Shown here: positions 23,572-36,043 of the stretch, piece by piece
How positions within the stretch are numbered: the first letter of the stretch is position 1
How the letters are laid out: each line of letters begins with the position of its first letter
DNA from: Eretmocerus hayati
Lineage: Eukaryota > Arthropoda > Insecta > Hymenoptera > Aphelinidae
Direction of reading: 5' to 3'
DNA length: 64,000 bases
NCBI GenBank assembly: GCA_029851415.1
Contig: CM056743.1
Coordinates: 9,540,727 to 9,604,726, forward strand
The notes under the pieces: generated by a model
Seen by the model: the letters and a program-made list of their open reading frames with translations, nothing else
What the model was told of the DNA's origin: nothing
The model's database searches: none
Made by a program: the position numbers and the translations under genes

Positions 23572-26500
23572 TCAGCTACTGTTGCCTGTGAATTGCAGTA
23601 AACATCCTACAGCGCCGAAATATCCCTGAAAAAGAATATTGAATCAAAAAATGTCAACTTGTTTTGGATGCGAGTGAAGCTGAAGATTTCCATAAATTAC
23701 TTCATGTTCGAGGAACAGAGCTTTCAGAGTTCCCTCAGACCAGTATTCCATAGCAGAAGCGAGTAGCTTCATTGAAATTGGGTTTACACGTAAGAAATTT
23801 CCAACAAAAACAACCTGAAATGTGAAAAATCTCTTATCGATTATGAGAAGAATGAGCCTGCCTGCTATTACAGACAGCAACATTCAATACTATGTCCGCA
23901 TCAATTTCAAAACATCTGCGAAATGGCTAGTGGAGTATCGATCCATAATTTCTTGAAAAGGTATAGTACTATTAAAAAAATAGTGCCTTATTTTAAAGAT
24001 GCTGATTCTGAAGCTCAAAATAGAACATTTTGATACATGAGTGGAAAAACTTTTTTATGCAATTTCCCGATGTTTGAGTGCTTGAAAAATTGCATTAAAT
24101 AGCATTCGCTCCTCGATCATGAGGTTCCCCGCTTCCGAGCGATTATTTCGACCCTCGTCTGCGGCTCGGGCCGAAAACCAATCGCTCAGAAGCGAGCTAC
24201 AACCTCATAATCCCGGTGCGAAATCTACTATTTCGCGTCCGAGTGATGGGTTTCCGGCCTGAGCCGTACGCGAAGGTTGGAACCAAAACGAGGATGCGAA
24301 GAATAGGTTTTACACCCGTGTATCGAACGGCGTTCTTCAACAAACTGTGCGAGAAAGTGGAAAATCAGTGCGGAAAAGACACTTTTTCACACAGCGTGTC
24401 GAGAAATAGTAATTATCGCACGCTAGTCCAGTTTGGATTGAAGAACGATTTGAAAAGCAACTTCCATCTCCAAAATCAAACAGCCAAAATCATCCCATGT
24501 ATATATTTTCACGGATATTCCAGTCTCGAAATCTAATGGATCACGTTTTCCAAGTCGGGCTTGCAATGATGGTGTAGGGTCCGGTACCGTATGCGCTTAA
24601 TTGTCAATGAACAAGTTGTGGGTATTAGAATAACTGGACAATTGGAACGAGTTAGTTGAAGAAATCATTGACTTGCCTCGAGTTGCAAACATTCTACCGT
24701 CCGAATAGCTCTTTTACTTCATCCACACCGGTCAATTCTTACCATTGATGTTAACATTAGAATCTATTGCTCACCCTTTCAATTTTCTCATTCCGGGCAC
24801 ACATTCTTGAGATGGAGCCAATATTATTTGTGATCGTGACGAGGGTGGCTCGAGCAAGATCTTCCTTCGATACTGTGTTCCTCCTGTCTTTAGAATTCAT
24901 CTGTCCGAAACTATAGACATCGATAAAGCTTAAATGACATGTAAAAATTAGAAAAAGAAAATACTACAAAGCCCATCTACAAGAAGTGATTAGTGGTGAG
25001 AAAATCAGCAAATTAAAGTTGAAAAATTAGAGAAAGTAATTGGAGACTACAGTTGTGAAAATGTGTTTGCAGAATACAGCGGTGAACACAAAGACGATAC
25101 AACGGACTAAAAACAGCACACGGTCAAAAAGTACGGAGAGGAAATTTTGCCACCAAATGGGTCATCCATAAATTACGTCGACAGCTGGGGGGAAGGAGGG
25201 GGAAGAAGAATCCGAAGTCTCAGGGCAAGGTGTCGAAGATCGATCTACATACTAAGGAAAATTGTGTCGTATTCATGTTGTACAGTCCTTTCCGAATAAA
25301 CGTAAGAATCGTTTCATTAACAGATTAACAGCCTTTTGGAGTATCTTCCCTTGGATCTTAGGAAGTGTAGATATTCACTGACGAAAGATTGAACTGCGAT
25401 TCTTCTTCATTTGAATCCGATCACGGTGACGATCTCGAACGCTCCTGCTATACTCGGGCTCAACTATCACATTCAAATATAGTAGGCCTACAGTTATTGT
25501 ACTACGTGGACCGTTAGTGATAAGTCTGATGGTGAAAATATTTCAAGTTTGGAACATATGACCAGAGAAACTTGAAGAGGATGCAATGCTTTTTATTAAT
25601 AATGGACGATATTTTTGTAGAGTCTTACTAGATCAACAATTTCACAACAAAAAAATAAAATGATCATTTTCAAGCTTTTTTACACATGCGAGATTTGAGT
25701 TAAAATCTGATAGCGTTTTCTGAAGGAATTAAAGAGTCTTTCGTTTGAATCATGCAGCGCAATGTCTCATGAGATGAATCTCCCAATTGAACTCAAGTTT
25801 GAGAAAATGAGATTGTTGCTAAATTTAGTGTCTCAATACCGTCACTCGAAAGAATTTTTCTCATAATTTTGCATGGAACGACGTGATTTCTTGAGGGGGA
25901 GAAGGGGCTTCATTGATTCCAAGAATACAGGGTAAGGAGGGGGGGGGGTATCAAAAATGAACAAAATGCGTCTACGCAGTTTGTGGACGGCCTCCTGAGG
26001 TGGTCCCAAAAATACATCTACTTTAATAGTGAAGTTTTGGGGTTAGACAAAGTACTACAGACATTTTGGACTGGATAATTGCTCGCGGGAAATTTGAAAT
26101 TCGATTTCAAACTCCAAACTCTACTACTAGTTCAAAATTTCACCGGCAGTGGGCCATGTACCTGCTTTGATGAGTGTTCAAATGGAAATCGCGTGTTAGA
26201 GTCGTCAAAAACCTTTCTCTCGAGCGGTTGCAGATCACCTCGATTCGTGTATAAAGCCGATCGAACCCACTGCTATCGGTGTCCGGAAGGCACCGTCTAT
26301 GATTATGGCCACATCACTTTCCGCTGATGAGTCCTGCGGTAGACGGTGGGATGAAACGCCATCCGCGTTAACGTCAGTAGAACCATTTTTGTCAACATCC
26401 TCATCTCTAATCATTTTACCATCAAAATTCTATGATGCATCTCCGTATTTAAACGGAGCTCAGTGGTGCAAAGATTGAAATGAAGGAATTCATCTCAATC

Positions 26501-29500
26501 TGTGACATACCCCAGAATATATGCTGGATTGAGTACACACTTGTGTTCTGGTTTGAAAAAGGTGGCTCGTAAAAACCGAGTAGTAGAGTTTGGAGTTCAA
26601 AATCGATGTACTACAGAGATGTCAAGGAACAAAAGAAAACAACAAATTATGTCTAATCAAGATTTTAGTTAGGATGCGGCATTAAATTCTACCATAGTAT
26701 TCAGCATGAAAGTACACGACTGTCGATTTCCATGATTGAACAGGTCTACTGTAGCCACACTTAGATCATTAGACGCAGAATGCCTCTTACCTGCTAGCTA
26801 CAAGATCTCCAGGGAGACCGAAACGGCTGTAATCTCCTCCGTAAATATCTCTGACAAGTTTGTCCACCTTGGTGCTATCTCCAACTGTGGCCAGTTCTAT
26901 TGCCTCTTCAAAAGTGTTACAACCAGTTAACAAGCAACATAGTCCTAAAAACGTACCGCCGCCCAAACTGAAACAGACCGAACGAAACGCATTTCAGTTT
27001 GTAAGTATCAACTATCACTCCGAGCATGATACCATTTCGGAGGTAAAAAAGCCAATGTAATTAGAATTCAAACATATTCAATTGAATTCAGATTAATTCA
27101 GAAAAGTTTCTAAGGGGGGTTACTCAACTAACCTGGTGCCACTTATTCGTTTGTAGTCGTTTGGACCATGAACAGCGAGTATGCTAACGCCGGAACCAAT
27201 ATTTACAAGCTAGAAGCGGAAAAAGGTTCATCAATAAAACTCACCAATTTGAATTGATCCCCAATTAATTCATCGTTCTGACTCAACCCTACAATTTATT
27301 CAGGATTCAAACTTTCAAAGTCTCGTAATGAAATGCAGGGATAAAATTATCAAGATAATGGATATTCAGCGATTTGGATTGATCTAAAATGAATTTCCAA
27401 AATTTGTCTTGGACCAGGACAAAAGTTCCACCGAAATCAAAGAATTCTCGGGCATAGCCTCAATAGTTGATACGCAAATTGATTCGAGAAAATAATGAAG
27501 ATAAGGTATTGGATTTTAAGTGTTCAAGAAACAGATCGAGATGGAGACAGACCATGATCACAACTCACCAGGAAAGGATATGGATGTGAAAAGTCGTATG
27601 GCACTTTATTGCACTTGTCCTCATCCGTAGGGTCGCACCAATAGTAGCACTCACAAGGATTGGTCATCTCAATGTAGAGCATACCCTTGATAAGACTGTC
27701 TAGCTCATCAAATTTTGCTAAACTGAGGTTCACTTCCTTTTTAAAATTCTCTTCGAATTTGTAAGCACCTCCTCCCGTAGCACAGACCGTGGTTACAAGA
27801 GTCGCCATACCCTTTGATTTCGCCAGGGCAAGGAAATTCCCCATCTCGCATGTGGGAAATCTGATAAAATGTAACGTGCCCCGTCGGCCTCGGATGCAAA
27901 CATCGTCCATCTGCGGAAAAACGATGCCGAATGATATCACAGTTCTCATCGTTTTAAAAATACAGAACCAGTATTAGCTTTTGACATTTGCATTTCGAAA
28001 ACATGAAGAAATGAATGCGTTTGCTGCATTCACAGATTGACTTTTGTAATCAAAAACCAACTTTTTGAGACAAGACGAGGAGCGCTGATATGGTTAAGGT
28101 AGTACAACTTTTGATATATAAGGATTCAACAACAGTTATCGATTTTTCGTCGAGGTAAATGAGCAAGAAGATATCGTCGCGCCCTAATACGAAAACTAGC
28201 ACATCTCGCCTATGCTTGAATTGAGATGGGCTAGTCTTCTTAAGGGTCGAAGATAGGCTACCGGTCAAAAGTCTCAATACAGCTGGAAATCAAACTGATG
28301 ATCTTCGTAGCTGGATATCTCAGAACCTATTGGTCGTGGAGAGCTCTGCGTGGTCGCATTTTGTAGCTCATATCGAGCACTATCAAATCTATTTTCTGTA
28401 TTTCCCGTCCCACGTATTATACCAGAGACACACGAGTCAGGGAAATTACTATTTCCGCAATTTTCCAGTCAAGTTATGACAACACCTGAAAATTTTGGAG
28501 AGATTGTTGGGTCACTATGAGACCAATGACATTTCAAAGTCCATGAAAAGACCTCCAAGATCCGTTTTTGAACGTTTCTCAAAGTGGTTTTGGTTTCGAG
28601 ATCTAACTGATTCAGTGAGGGTGTTTTTCCTCAGAAAGTCACACGATAATCCAAAAATGATGAGAAATAGACCAGTTCAAAGTCGGTAGCCTTCATTTTC
28701 TACGGCTATCCCGATGTTGAGTCAAACTTTTGCAGAAATGAGAGTCAGATGGCCCGAAATGGTCTCTTTCTCATCATTTTTTGATATCAAAGGGATTTGT
28801 TGAGAGAAAAACACCCTCACTGGATCAGTTAAATCTCGAAACCAGAACCACTTTGAGAGACGTTCGAAAATGGATCTTGAAGGTCTTTTTATGGGCTTGG
28901 AAATATCATTGGTCTCATAGCCATCCAACAATATCTCCGAAATTCGCAGGCGTTTGTACCTTGGCTGGAAAATCGCGAAAAAAAGTAATTTTTCCGACTC
29001 GTGTGTCTCTGGTATCATACGCGGGACGTGAATTACAGAAAATAGATTTGAAAACGATTCATGATATGAGCTACAAAATGCGACCACGCAGAGCTCTCCA
29101 CGACCAATAGGTTCTGAGATATCCAGCTACGAAAATCATCAGCTTGATTCCCAGGTGTCCTCAGACTTTTGACCGGTAGTGTATGCCCTTATAAGGATTG
29201 GTTGTCCAGAGGAAGACACCATTACGACGAATTTCACAATAAGTACCATTCAAAATCAAAGTAGTGACTAAAGTTGAGTGCTACTTAGATGGAATTTTTC
29301 CGTCACATTGGCCGTCGAAAACTTCGCAACGACGAATCAAAGACTGATTCACAAAGGAATAAATACTCTTCAAATCACACATCCGATTGGACGAGCCTTT
29401 TCTTCGGGCTTTTTCTGGATAAAAAAAGCTCTTATTCGTTTAGAATAAGACGAACCTCACAGTCATTTTTCAGTGCCTCAAGAATGTCTGACGGAAGTCC

Positions 29501-30603
29501 TGTGCTACTATCTACCCCTATGAGTATGGCTCAAGAAGCTTCGAACCATGGACCGAGATATATAAGTGGAAAAATGCTGAATTTCGGTGAAAGCCTTTAT
29601 TACCTGTAGATGTGCATCGCGGTGTCCAGTTTTCCCATATGCGGAATTTTTTGTCAAGTACTGGCGGATATTTTTCAATGTTTCAACCTCTGCATCAGCT
29701 TCATCTTTTGTAATGTACTTAGGCTCAAAATACACAAGTTTACACAGAGTACCACCAATATCCATGCCAAACCATGGCATTGCTGGAAATTTATATAAAG
29801 TAGTAATGTATATGGGATGCTCTAGGAAAGTGTTATTATGTACAGATGTATTATGTGGGGTTGTGTGGCAAATACTATGCTTTAATTCCAAAATAAATTA
29901 GCAAATACTTCAAATATTACATGTACATCTCAACATACTGAGAATAACATCACAACTGAGAGAAATTGTATTTCAAAAGAGTTACTCAGCAATGTGGGTA
30001 TCGAGCACATATCAAGTCATGAGTACACTGGATGATGGGGTGATCAAAGTCCTGCAGTACAAAGTGATTTGCACATTTGCATGACAAAGTCAATGACAAT
30101 AATTATTGTGATATCCAAAGCAAGTTTAAGCTACTACACTTAAATATTATAAGAAGATGTGCAATACACACAGTCAAAAGGCAACAACAGACTCTTCATC
30201 TGAGTTTTACTGTGACTTGACGCCCTTGTAACAACATGATGGGAGCACAACAATAGACTGATTCTAATCAATTATCCACGAATTCTGGCAACTGCTATAT
30301 TACTGGCTATTTTGTACTGTGTCAACTATCCACAATTATGTGGATATAGATTTTTCAATGGCAAAAGTTTAAAGTTAGCTCAGTACGAAAATCAAAGTTA
30401 TTTGTGAAAGGTTGAATTAGAGTAGATAGTCAAAATTAGGATGCTAATTCAAGCACACACATACAATTTCCTGACTCACAAGGTGGTGAGTTATTCTTTG
30501 ACTGCTTGACCGATACAGCTGCAGTGTTTGTGAAGCCATTTGAGGCCATGACTTCTTCATTTATGCAGTTCTCACAACTCTTTGGCCTCATTTTCATTTT
30601 CAT
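23572..30603 (-). CDS. fbl: Pantothenate kinase (fumble/PANK orthologue)
   Basis: Phosphorylates pantothenate with ATP, the first and controlling step of coenzyme A synthesis. Eight coding exons join with correct phase and GT/AG borders: 30603-30480, 29782-29604, 27910-27569, 27209-27133, 26967-26791, 24910-24775, 23814-23701, 23625-23572, giving 400 residues. Motifs: [19 protein letters not shown] at 44-62 (phosphate-binding DIGGT), [12 protein letters not shown] at 144-155 with the expected catalytic Glu, VNIGSGVSI at 217-225, [16 protein letters not shown] at 241-256, [38 protein letters not shown], and LFLEHEGYFGAVG near the end. The core has full family length. The start was chosen at 30603 because an in-frame stop lies just upstream; the first ~42 residues are not conserved, so this N-terminus is less certain. 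Nearest relatives by memory are Drosophila fumble and animal PANK1-3. Introns hold a hammerhead motif (26278-26360) and a foldback MITE (28259-29183). Confidence 0.93.
24118..24210. repeat. Hairpin repeat in PANK intron
   Basis: Inverted arms ATCATGAGGTT...GCTTCCGAGCGATT and its near complement AATCGCTCAGAAGC...AACCTCATAAT. It sits in an apparently repetitive stretch (about 24040-24540) that is more GC-rich than the rest of the intron. Family unknown. Confidence 0.55.
26278..26360 (+). ncRNA. Type III hammerhead ribozyme motif
   Basis: Self-cleaving RNA fold. All core parts are present in order: stem III 5' strand GGTGT (26278-26282), cleavage site after C26283 (GTC), stem I CGGAA 284-288 with TTCCG 319-323, core CTGATGA 324-330, stem II GTCC 331-334 with GGAT 349-352, core GAAA 353-356, stem III 3' strand CGCC 357-360 pairing with GGTG, plus the A-U pair next to the core. 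In addition CACCGTCTA in loop I (26291-26299) is exactly complementary to TAGACGGTG in loop II (26340-26348). It lies on the strand opposite to PANK, within the intron between coding exons 5 and 6. Hammerheads in animal genomes are often carried by retroelements or short tandem retrozymes; no such element is identified around this one. Confidence 0.75.
28259..29183. mobile_element. Tc1/mariner-type foldback MITE in PANK intron
   Basis: About 925 bp with long inverted arms (left from TACCGGTCAAAAGTCT, right ending AGACTTTTGACCGGTAGTGTA). The arms of ~400 bp are imperfect complements (for example CTCAGAACCTATTGGTCGTG on the left and its complement on the right). Ends of the CACTNCCGGTCAAAAGT type beside TA are typical of Tc1-like elements. 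The left terminus has lost about three bases. No transposase. Confidence 0.75.
29892..30479. other. PANK intron 1, no other feature
   Basis: AT-rich intron sequence between the first and second coding exons of the pantothenate kinase gene. Nothing further recognised. Confidence 0.5.
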
Positions 30604-32972
30604 CCAGTGCTTTCATTGGGATCTTGTAAGTGGCCTGTTTATTCACTGAAAAAATGTATTGAATGTTAATATAGGAACCTATGTTTGGAATGTAGTTAAG
30701 ATTTACTCATACGGCTATTGATTAACCATAAGAGTCATTATGAAGAATTAAACCACAACGTACAAATGCATGAGGATGTTGAAGAAATTTTCAACTCGCT
30801 GGAAAGTGTTCATTGACATCAAGTGTACAAAGAAACAAAGGTGCTGAAAAATCTCATTACAATTGTCACAAATTATTGTAGAATAACTCATTATTCAATT
30901 AATTCAAATTTCAGAGGAGAGTGAAAATCTAATGGAGAACTGTAAATCAGAGTTCGAGTTTTTAGCAGGGCAAGAACGTTGTGGTGGAGAGATTTGGTTT
31001 GTAGTGTTTGCGTTCGAGACTTGCGCACGACGTCGTCGTCGCATTATGGAAGTCAAAGTTATCATGAGAAGGCCTCAGAAGCATAAATTTGCGTAGTAAT
31101 GCATCGAGCGAGGCATCGAGGCGGAAAGGTAAATTTTGTGTGTCAATAAACTCGAGATTGAATTTTCTACATTTGGTGAGACAGAGGCACCAACGAGTGT
31201 ATTAGCAGCTAGGTTTTTCCACTCGTGCGGTTTCAGAGCAGAGAGGCAGACGACAGCTCATCGCGGAGCAAAAAGATCTTTTTGATTTCCCGGCGAGTAT
31301 GGATGTGGCACTTATATACGAGCATTGCAGACGAGAGAGACCAAAATATAATAGCTCCCCGACCGGATGCAAGCGTCTAATCGAGGATCGTAAAATCCAA
31401 GGTCACCACTGATGCGATATCGGATGGGAGATAACAGGCCATAACCAATGCACACACACGACGGCACAACTGCTCGTTATTTTCGCTATTACCTGTGTCA
31501 CAAATATCTGCCAGTCACCCGTCCGCCTATCATCGCGTTAATGCATTTCGCGATGCGACACAACTGTTATTAGAGCCAAATAACTCGCGAATCTCAAACA
31601 CCGAAACTTACACCGACACTACGAAAATCGATCAAATTCTGCCGCAAAGCTCCCTGCAGTATGAGACGCACGACCCCCGCGGATTCGCACCACTACCCAT
31701 CATCAAGACACATATCAGCTGTTCAAAACAAACACACACTCGCGGCAGGTGCGGTGGGTGCGTGATGAGGACGACACGTCAAATCTCCGGACATATATCG
31801 AGGTGGCAGACGACGCGTTTGAGAAAGCGATGGTGAATTGCGGTGATAATGGTGGCCGCTTCATTGCGTCTTTGCGATGCCTTTTCTGGAGTGAATCTTG
31901 TCTTATCGTGGACCACACATGAGTTTTGGCCAGTCCCCTCGAAAAACTTGATCGTCTTTGATGCAACCCCAACTTCAAAGGTTTTATCTAACGTATCATT
32001 TTGTGCCTGATCTCACCGGCGGAGTCTGCTCGTTAGAGTAACGGTACTATCGTGATGTAGCACCATTTCACTTGCATACACACGGTAGTTGGGGAATTTT
32101 TTTCACTGACACGTCCTACGTATTACTTATCGCGAATATCGCGATTTAATGATCTCTCACCTGGCGTGTCAATCATGATTTCTGGATGGCCTGACGAGTC
32201 ATCGAAGGCCCACTTGAATGATTGTTATTTTCGAGCCCTGCATGAGACTGCAGATGCTCGCGTTTGACGTACGCCATAAACTCGCGATATTTCGTTTTGT
32301 AAATTCACTCCGAGAAGCGAATCGAGTGCGACGATTCCGAGCGAAAACTAAGTAAGTACATGCACTGTGCCAGACTGATGTGCCCGAGCCCGAAGTAGCC
32401 GTGGAAGAGTTTAGAGCGAGACTCGGCGAGACTGCGCGATGGTGCCTTGCGTTTGCGAGAGAGGATTTGATTTGTGGATCACCCGATCGTCGCGCGCGCG
32501 CGCCGCTCGATCGTCGCGTGCACGCTGCATGGACATATATTATTTTCTCTTTTTCAATACTTAATCCAAAGAGCCAATTTGGTTCATTTAACCACGGGTA
32601 CGATTATTACCGCTCTCAATCTGGTCATTATACTTGTGTAAAAAGAGAGTTTTCGAAAATTTGTGAAATTACTCATACGCTTGGCCTTCTTCCCCTTCAG
32701 ATAATTAGTTTCTGCAGTGATATGATTTTTAACACGTAAGCGCAAAAATACTTTCTTTCAACTTGAGTTGTATCGATGTAATACTTCAATTTTGAAGCTC
32801 AAATTACACACGCCCTTGCGCGATCTTCCAAAATTCTCCATTCAAACACTTGCATAGTCTTTTTTCTCCGCGATTTTTTGACAAGATAGGAAGTATTTCT
32901 ATCACTCTGTTCTCAAAATACTGCTCGAGCTCGCTGTAAATGGATGTGAGATAACTCTTTTGGAAATTATTA
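30604..32972. other. PANK 5' region and intergenic DNA
   Basis: The exon with the PANK start codon has an acceptor-like TTTTTTCAG just upstream (near 30650), so at least one 5' untranslated exon should lie further right. The CpG-richer stretch 31000-32550 (including GCGCGCGCGCGCCG near 32500) is a candidate promoter zone, but no precise start site can be read. Confidence 0.35.
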
Positions 32973-33845
32973 TACACTGCTGGTCAATGTTTCAGCACAC
33001 GCAAAATTTGTATTTTCAATTTTGTAAATTCAACTACAAAGCTCTATTTGATCAGAGAGGATGACTTTATAAGTTCTCATTTTGAAAGTCTTTTTACGTA
33101 CATGCTTCGAGATGGCAATATTCATTTTCATCCACACGAATCGGCATTTTTCCAATCTTAGCTTGAAAAAGTGTCGATTTCGACTATTTTTGAGAGAGTA
33201 TCTGCTTGGCTCCTGTTGATCGAAGGTATACAGAAATGTATTAAAATGAAACTCTGGAGGCTAAAAAGAACAAGCCTAGAGCTTCAGAATTCGTTTTGGA
33301 GCCTCTTTCTACGCTACGCGTCCGGTCCGAGCTATGACATTTTCTGTGAGAGTTTTTCCGCAAAAAATAGCACTCTAATTTGAAAAAAAAAAAAAACCAG
33401 AGAAATACGTTTTATGGGGGATATAAGCTTCGTTTCCGCTGTCTAGCTTCTATATCGTGATGAAGACATCGAAAAACCTGTGGAATATGGCTCAAGAAGT
33501 GAAATTCTTCGTCATTCGTTAGAAGTACTATTTTTTGCCTAAAAACACTCTCCTCACAAAAAATGTCATATAGCCCGGACTGATGGGACCTGGACCTTAA
33601 AAACAATTTTTGAAGCTTCGAAATTGTTCTTTCCATCAGTCCATCAAGTTTGATCAAATCGACACTTTTTGAAGCTAGAATTGCAAAGATCCCGATTCGT
33701 GTGGATAAAAATGAATATTGCCATCTCAATGTACGTAAAAAGACTTTCAAAATGAGCACCCTGGTCAAGTAGAGCTTGATAGTTCAATTTATAAAATTGA
33801 AATTAAAAAATAGTGGGTGTCCTGAAACTTTTGACCGGCAGTGTA
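32973..33845. mobile_element. Tc1/mariner-type foldback MITE
   Basis: 873 bp beginning TACACTGCTGGTCAA and ending TTGACCGGCAGTGTA beside TA on the left and within TAT on the right. The ~380-bp arms are imperfect inverted repeats (both contain ATGAATATTGCCATCTC or its complement and CCACACGAATCGG-like phrases). Related by its ends to the element at 28259-29183 but internally different. Non-coding. Confidence 0.8.
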
Positions 33846-36043
33846 TTGGATAATTCTGCTCAAATTCGCACTAACCCAAAATCGCTCATGACAGTGTGTT
33901 TGACTCATCGAAAAGTGGAGCGAAACTTAATTATTTATGTATATTACTCTCGAGACATTCGAGCCGACGTTATCAAAAGTCACGACCGAGTTAATATCAT
34001 GCATATATTCCAAGAAATGCAACGAGGCAGGCGGCGCGGCCGCGAGAAATTGACATTGTTACAGAGTGCAACTACATGGCTCATCGCGAGTTTCAGAACA
34101 GATTGGCGCTCTTTTGACTACCCCGAGATTTAACTCATTCATAATTTCACCATACATTCAAAAACTGTTGCGTTATCGAGTAGGACATACGTCTACAAAT
34201 GGAATTAGGCAGCGTCACAGTGAATGAATGTTTTCTCGCCTCTCGACGTTATATTATCAATTTCAATCTCGATTTGTATCATCGAAAAAATAAACAACTT
34301 GTGAACGGAGTGAAGAATATCACTCACCTTATAGCACCTGCAGATCAACGATCTCAACGATGATTCGATACGGCTATCGTTGATGACCGATGCTTATTTT
34401 GACGCTCATCCGATATTCTCCAGTGCAGCTATCAGAATTGTGCTCTTTTTCTTCCACAAACTCATCAACAAATCAGATATTACGCGTACTTTTGCAATCT
34501 CGAAACTATTTCACGACAAAAGTGCAAGTTTGTTAATTTTTAGAGATAGTAAAGACTGTTCCACAACTGTGATAATGTCGATCGGCCATTTTTTGACATC
34601 GTCAACCATTATGCAATAATCGTGATCAATTAAATTGAATTCGCCGTTTTACGTAAATTAATTATGAATATCTTGGATAAAACTCATCATCCTATCACCA
34701 TCACAATGTCAGATTCAATTAAAATTCATCAAATTATGCACATGCTCAGGAAAGTTTATGAAGACTATCGGAAGAAATAAAAGTGCGAATCGATCGGCTT
34801 TACTCGCTTATCTATGAGTCAGATGCAAAAACGAAAACAACGAAATCTTATAAATCTGTCTTGATGCAAGACAATCTGATGCATGGAACCGCTCGCTAAA
34901 CTGCGAGTCAAAATTTTATCCAAACCCTCGGTCCCCATTTTGATATCTAGTTTACTTGTATAAGTTAAACTTGGACGGGAAAAGTAATCGCAGGTCACTT
35001 TCTTATTGAGCGATGGAGGACACCGATAATTGCACGCCGGGTATGTGAAAGTCCTGATTGTATCTCTGAGAATTCGACACCCATTAGAGTATATAACTTA
35101 CGTGAAAGTTTGGTGTAGGACTGAATGAAGATTTTTGACAACTAATGCATCCTTATGAGGTGTCCGTATGTTCGGAACCGGGAGCATCTGACTCGGAATC
35201 AGCGCGGCGCGAAATTTTTCGCACATAGTGCGCATGAATAAATATTCTCCATGTAAGCGATAACTCAATTTGCTTTCCTGCATTGAAGTACTTGTTTAGA
35301 TGTATTATAAGCCACGAAACGACATTCTTATGAGTTCAAGTAGCCGTTGAACACCAGCTCGTTTTAAACAAAACACATCGCGAATGCATTTGATAGTTGA
35401 ATCGGTCCATTAGCTCACAGCTATACATTGTGCAAATTGTTGAGCACTACTTTTTTACAGACTTGCCTCAAGTTTCCTCTTCGGATCATGAGTACTTGCG
35501 TAACGTTCACGAAAACCCGGAATCAAGCATCACATCAGTACTGCATCACATAACAACTGATAAGCTCATCTATTTTCTGTCAAGAAATCTTCATTCCAAG
35601 TCAAATATGCCAAAATAAGTAGGAATGTAAAATCATACAAAATAATGATGGATTATTTTGATCAAGCACAGTATTATGTGACCACACGCATGACTCCTCT
35701 GTGCCAAAAATGAATTCATTCTTGCGCCGCGCGTCTAAATTTCCAAAGACGTATTTCTAGATCCTCAATCCTCCTCCTCCTCGATCCTCCTCGTCCTCCT
35801 CTCCAATTCTACTACAACGTATCATATGTTATGAACAAAACAGCGATTCATTCAGTTACAATACATTCATATACAAGCTCGTATGAATCGTGCAAACACG
35901 CGAGAGTTTGGAAACACACGGCGCACTCGAGCGTGCCCGCCGGCACTGTTATGTTGTTTCGCCTAGCGTCAATATTTTTGTGCCGAATGGCATAACCTGT
36001 GGAGAGTCGCACCAACAGATATTCTTTCATAAAATAGGCGAAA
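33846..36043. other. Intergenic and 5' flank of the IQ-motif gene
   Basis: No gene recognised. Includes a CTC-rich low-complexity tract near 35764-35805. The CpG-containing stretch 35880-36040 just before the ATG at 36044 is probably 5' UTR or promoter. Confidence 0.35.
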
